Below, piece after piece: positions 29,928 to 32,336 of a stretch of 32,336 bases of DNA. Source of the stretch: Chloroflexota bacterium (lineage in GTDB: Bacteria; Chloroflexota; Dehalococcoidia; Lucifugimonadales; UBA1127); the NCBI GenBank assembly GCA_026713825.1, contig JAPONS010000057.1, positions 1 to 32,336 on the forward strand, written 5' to 3'. The translations under genes were made by a program, and so were the position numbers. Position 1 is the first letter of the stretch. Each line of letters starts with the position of its first letter. A model generated the notes under the pieces. That model saw nothing but the letters and a program-made list of their open reading frames with translations, did no database searches and had not been told where the DNA came from.

Positions 29928-30767
29928 ATGAAGCAGATCAGCGACAACGTCTTCGTCGACAACGAGCGGCGGGGGTCCAACCACGGATACGTCGTGACGT
30001 CGGACGGCGTCGTGCTCATCGACACGCCGCACAAGCCGACGGATGCACTGCGGCTGCGGGCGGAGATCGAGGCGATCGGGCCCGTGCGGTACATCATCAA
30101 CACGGAGCCGCACGGCGACCACTGGACGGGGAACGCCTACTTCGACGCGCCGGCCATCGCGCAGGCGGGGGTGCGGCAGCGCATCCTCGACACGGACATG
30201 GCAGAGCACGTTTCGAGGGTGTCGGCGATGGGCCCGGACGAGCACCTGCACCTGCAGGGGTACGCGCCGAACACGCCCATCATCACCTTCGACAGGGCGA
30301 TGACGCTGCACGTGGGGAACCACACCTTCCGCATGACGCACATGCCCGGCCACACGAAGGCGCAGGCCGCGGTGAGCGTGGTTGAGGAGGGCGTGACGTT
30401 CACGAGCGACAACATCTTCTGCAAAGTACACACGTGGATCCAGGAGGCGGACCCGAATGAGTGGCTGGGCGCGCTGGAGAGCCTTCGCGCGCTGCCGGAG
30501 GACTCGTTCGTGCCGGGACACGGGCCGCTGTGCGGCAAGGAGTACCTGGACGACCAGGCGGCGTGGATCCAGGAGTGGGTGGCTTACGTGCGCAGCGGGG
30601 TGGAGCGGGGGATGACGAAGGAGGAGGCGCTCGAACAGCTGACGGACATGACGGACCGGTACCCGATGGACGTCGAGCAGGACGGGATGGCGCCGTTCGT
30701 GATGCGGCTGAACGTGGCGAATTTGTACGACTACGTGACGGGGCAGGGGGCGCATGGGGGCGGGTAG
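29928..30767 (+). CDS. Metallo-beta-lactamase-fold hydrolase, 279 aa
   Basis: Metal-dependent hydrolase, substrate unknown. The metal motif is at residues 60-65 and reads E-P-H-G-D-H, so the first His of HxHxDH is Glu; H62, D64 and H65 are kept. Further ligands are H142 (MPGHT), D161 (TSDN) and H198 (PGHGPL). The start (MKQISDNVFVDNERRGSNHGY) has no signal peptide, so it is probably cytoplasmic. The ATG at 29928 has AGGAGGGG five bases upstream; an in-frame GTG/ATG further up is less likely. It follows the LysR gene on the same strand. It resembles quinoprotein-relay/SoxH-like members more than antibiotic-degrading ones, but this is a weak impression. Confidence 0.87.
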   Translation: MKQISDNVFVDNERRGSNHGYVVTSDGVVLIDTPHKPTDALRLRAEIEAIGPVRYIINTEPHGDHWTGNAYFDAPAIAQAGVRQRILDTDMAEHVSRVSAMGPDEHLHLQGYAPNTPIITFDRAMTLHVGNHTFRMTHMPGHTKAQAAVSVVEEGVTFTSDNIFCKVHTWIQEADPNEWLGALESLRALPEDSFVPGHGPLCGKEYLDDQAAWIQEWVAYVRSGVERGMTKEEALEQLTDMTDRYPMDVEQDGMAPFVMRLNVANLYDYVTGQGAHGGG

Positions 30768-30876
30768 GGGGGAGTAGTTCTGAGGGCGGTTACCCTACGA
30801 CATGTGCAGGGAGAATGGGAGCCTGTGCGTCATGCTGAATACGCAAGAGAATGACGATTCACTCATTGCACGCGCT

Positions 30877-31854
30877 TTAAGAAGCGTAGGGCGTTGGGCT
30901 TAGCTGAAAGTCGACACGGTAGAAGCGGATATCAACATTGTCGACCACACTGAGCGCATATTCGAGATCCTCATCGCCGTCCCGACAGATTATCATGCCT
31001 CGGAGCCCCTTCTCTGTCTCACCATCATCGCCTTTGCAGAGGTGTTCCTTCACCCAACCCATATAGCGAAGGGTCTGTCCAACGACGCGGTCGGAGGTTC
31101 TACCTTTCTTGAGCTCCATGACCACGAAGGAATTGCAGCCGGGTTCCCAAGCCAAGATGTCTATACGTCCTACATCAGTCTGATACTGCTTGCCGCTAGT
31201 TCCATCAGCGTCTGTATAGACCTGAATGTCAGGCCCAAACACTGCACCAAAGTTTGAGACGATAAACTCCTCAAGGTATTTCTCAAGGGCAAACTGCGTC
31301 TGAGTCTGGGAAGATTGCTCCTCAGGGGGTATGCCTGTTTCATCTTGTACTTGGGAACTGAGACTTTCGTCAGCTTCAATCGCGCCACTCGTCAGTTCTG
31401 TAAACTTGGACGCTGTAACCTCATATACGGTGTGCATCCCAAAGGCGATGTTTGGGAAGTCGATGCCCGATAGATCTTCCCATTGGATTGGAAGGAAGTT
31501 TTCATAGGTGTCCGTGTTCATATCGCCAACCATCGCTCCGCCGTGTTCGCGGGAGTAGAAGGCTGGACCAGTCGCCGTACCAATGCCTACAATCCTTCGC
31601 CGCCCTGCGCGGGCAATAATTCGATCGCCCTCTTGGATAGCGTAAAACTTGTTCAGTTGGTGAAAGCCGTGTTTGCTGTCATTGGGCATGCGTTCCTTGA
31701 AGCGTTCAAGCCTCTCCTCAAAATCAAGAGAAGCAATGTCTCCAATGTTCCACCCGATTGAGATCACGCTGTTGCTCTTGTCGTAATCCCAGAAGAGCTG
31801 GAATTTCTGCACATTGTTGTAGTTGGCTGGGGCGATTAGCCAGTATCTAGTCAA
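30877..31854 (-). CDS. EVE/PUA-like domain plus NucS-like PD-(D/E)XK endonuclease, 325 aa
   Basis: Two-domain protein. Residues 1-130 (RYWLIAPANYNN, then SVISIGWNIGD, DRIIARAGRRRIVGIGTAT) resemble EVE/PUA-like domains that read modified bases. Residues 188-275 resemble the DUF91/NucS nuclease: ALEKYLEEFIVSNF, then GRIDILAW with Asp232, then VVMELKKG with Glu247 and Lys249, then QTLRYMGWV with Gln260. A Gln/Ser-rich linker (160-187) joins them. The TTG start at 31854 is chosen because GGAG lies seven bases upstream; an ATG at 31887 lies inside a hairpin. It may be a modification-dependent restriction enzyme. Composition is lower in GC than its neighbours. Confidence 0.75.
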   Translation of the reverse strand: MTRYWLIAPANYNNVQKFQLFWDYDKSNSVISIGWNIGDIASLDFEERLERFKERMPNDSKHGFHQLNKFYAIQEGDRIIARAGRRRIVGIGTATGPAFYSREHGGAMVGDMNTDTYENFLPIQWEDLSGIDFPNIAFGMHTVYEVTASKFTELTSGAIEADESLSSQVQDETGIPPEEQSSQTQTQFALEKYLEEFIVSNFGAVFGPDIQVYTDADGTSGKQYQTDVGRIDILAWEPGCNSFVVMELKKGRTSDRVVGQTLRYMGWVKEHLCKGDDGETEKGLRGMIICRDGDEDLEYALSVVDNVDIRFYRVDFQLSPTPYAS

Positions 31855-31885
31855 GCTCGTACTCCAAAGGGTTATCAGAGAAAGC

Positions 31886-31916
31886 AATCGAGGAACAGAG
31901 TTTCTGTTCCTCGATT
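31886..31916 (-). terminator. Hairpin between the Rieske gene and the endonuclease gene
   Basis: AATCGAGGAACAGA (31886-31899) and TCTGTTCCTCGATT (31903-31916) pair perfectly around a three-base loop. On the minus strand it follows the Rieske gene stop at 31944 by 27 bases; the trailing GCTTTCTCT is only a weak U-tract. Confidence 0.65.
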
Positions 31917-31943
31917 CAAGCTACCGGAATCGACGCGTTCTGC

Positions 31944-32336
31944 CTATCCTCCAGTTTCAGCCACAAAGGGGGTCGCCTCAAAGCGTTCTATGCGGTCACG
32001 GGTTTCTTCCCACCAGTCTGCTTCTCGGGGGAGGATTACCTGGCCGGAGCGTAGGTGGTAGTCCTGGGGGTTCTCGACGCCGGGGGGTGGGGCGCCGTCC
32101 TCGGCGAGGGCGCGGGCGGCGGCGAGGAGCTTGCGGCGGGTGCGGATGATCATCTGGTCCGTGGTGCCGAGGTGCTCGCTGGTGCGGTCCAGGATGGTGC
32201 CCATGCCCTCGGTCATCGCCATGTCCTGCTGGCGGATGCCGGTGATGCCGGACCAGCTCTTCATGGTGCGCTGGGCCTCGCGATCGATCTGGAAGTCGTT
32301 GTCCCAATTCTGTTCGATGACGTAGCGGTCGTACCA
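31944..32336 (-). CDS. Rieske-type aromatic oxygenase large subunit, C-terminal part (partial)
   Basis: The gene enters from beyond the right edge and reads inward for 130 codons. The visible C-terminal segment SGITGIRQQDMAMTEGMG then ILDRTSEHLGTTDQMIIRTR is characteristic of phthalate 4,5-dioxygenase / vanillate O-demethylase-type oxygenases (QDxAMxESMGxIxDRxxEHLGxxD). The Rieske [2Fe-2S] domain and mononuclear iron ligands should lie outside the window. The exact substrate cannot be known from this end. A stem-loop follows the stop. Confidence 0.82.
   Translation of the reverse strand, partial: WYDRYVIEQNWDNDFQIDREAQRTMKSWSGITGIRQQDMAMTEGMGTILDRTSEHLGTTDQMIIRTRRKLLAAARALAEDGAPPPGVENPQDYHLRSGQVILPREADWWEETRDRIERFEATPFVAETGG

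Noticed and set aside
1-32336. tRNA, rRNA or transposase genes
   Set aside because: None could be recognised by reading either strand; a tRNA scan and a transposase profile search would be decisive.

Overview
The window is GC-rich (estimated by eye at well over 60%) bacterial chromosome. It is packed with housekeeping genes, short-leader promoters and many dispersed palindromic repeats. The combination suggests a Chloroflexota bacterium, plausibly of the Dehalococcoidia/SAR202 type, but this is inference; no rRNA or tRNA is present to confirm it. Supporting clues are a lexA with a Gram-positive-style CGAAC-N4-GTTYG SOS box, a rhodanese-less ThiI, a VLRF1-type peptidyl-tRNA hydrolase, and many class A flavin monooxygenase, Rieske, CoA-transferase and kinase-like catabolic genes.

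Layout: 1-295 is a repeat cluster. 296-2936 holds a divergent SDR / FAD monooxygenase pair. 3075-8316 is a co-oriented housekeeping stretch: greA behind a possible attenuator, lysS with an unusual C-terminal tail, rpsT, a degenerate NUDIX protein, thiI and SOS-regulated lexA. A strong bidirectional terminator separates lexA from convergent trxB. 9601-11975 is a phosphate-control module (pstB, phoU, a DUF47 PhoU-like gene) without pstSCA. 12089-14337 is an accessory two-gene cassette: a beta-type DNA methyltransferase fused to an HNH nuclease, then a DUF4238 protein. 14640-15699 has a small membrane protein and a hicBA toxin-antitoxin pair. 15715-17970 is a PcrA/UvrD helicase carrying an in-frame dispersed repeat. 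18143-20102 has an MscS channel converging on a VLRF1 peptidyl-tRNA hydrolase. 20200-23671 encodes a D-2-hydroxyacid dehydrogenase and two tandem paralogous phosphotransferases. 23818-24832 has a broken DUF6884-like start followed by an HhH-GPD glycosylase-like gene. 25134-28593 (minus) is a CoA-transferase / thiolase-like / peptidase E operon ending in the remnant of a second thiolase gene. 28853-30767 has a LysR regulator and a metallo-beta-lactamase-fold enzyme. 30877-31854 encodes an EVE/PUA-like plus NucS-like endonuclease, and the window ends inside a Rieske oxygenase gene.

How genes may work together: pstB, phoU and DUF47 probably tune phosphate uptake. scoA, scoB and the thiolase-like gene probably activate and process an acyl-CoA, with the divergent LysR gene as candidate regulator. 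The methyltransferase-HNH fusion with DUF4238, the HicBA pair, the NucS-like nuclease and the glycosylase-like gene are separate accessory, possibly defensive, elements.

The best candidates for something undescribed are the methyltransferase-HNH/DUF4238 cassette with its compositionally distinct specificity region, and the habit of the local palindromic repeats of becoming coding sequence (inside pcrA, and as the C-terminus of hicA).
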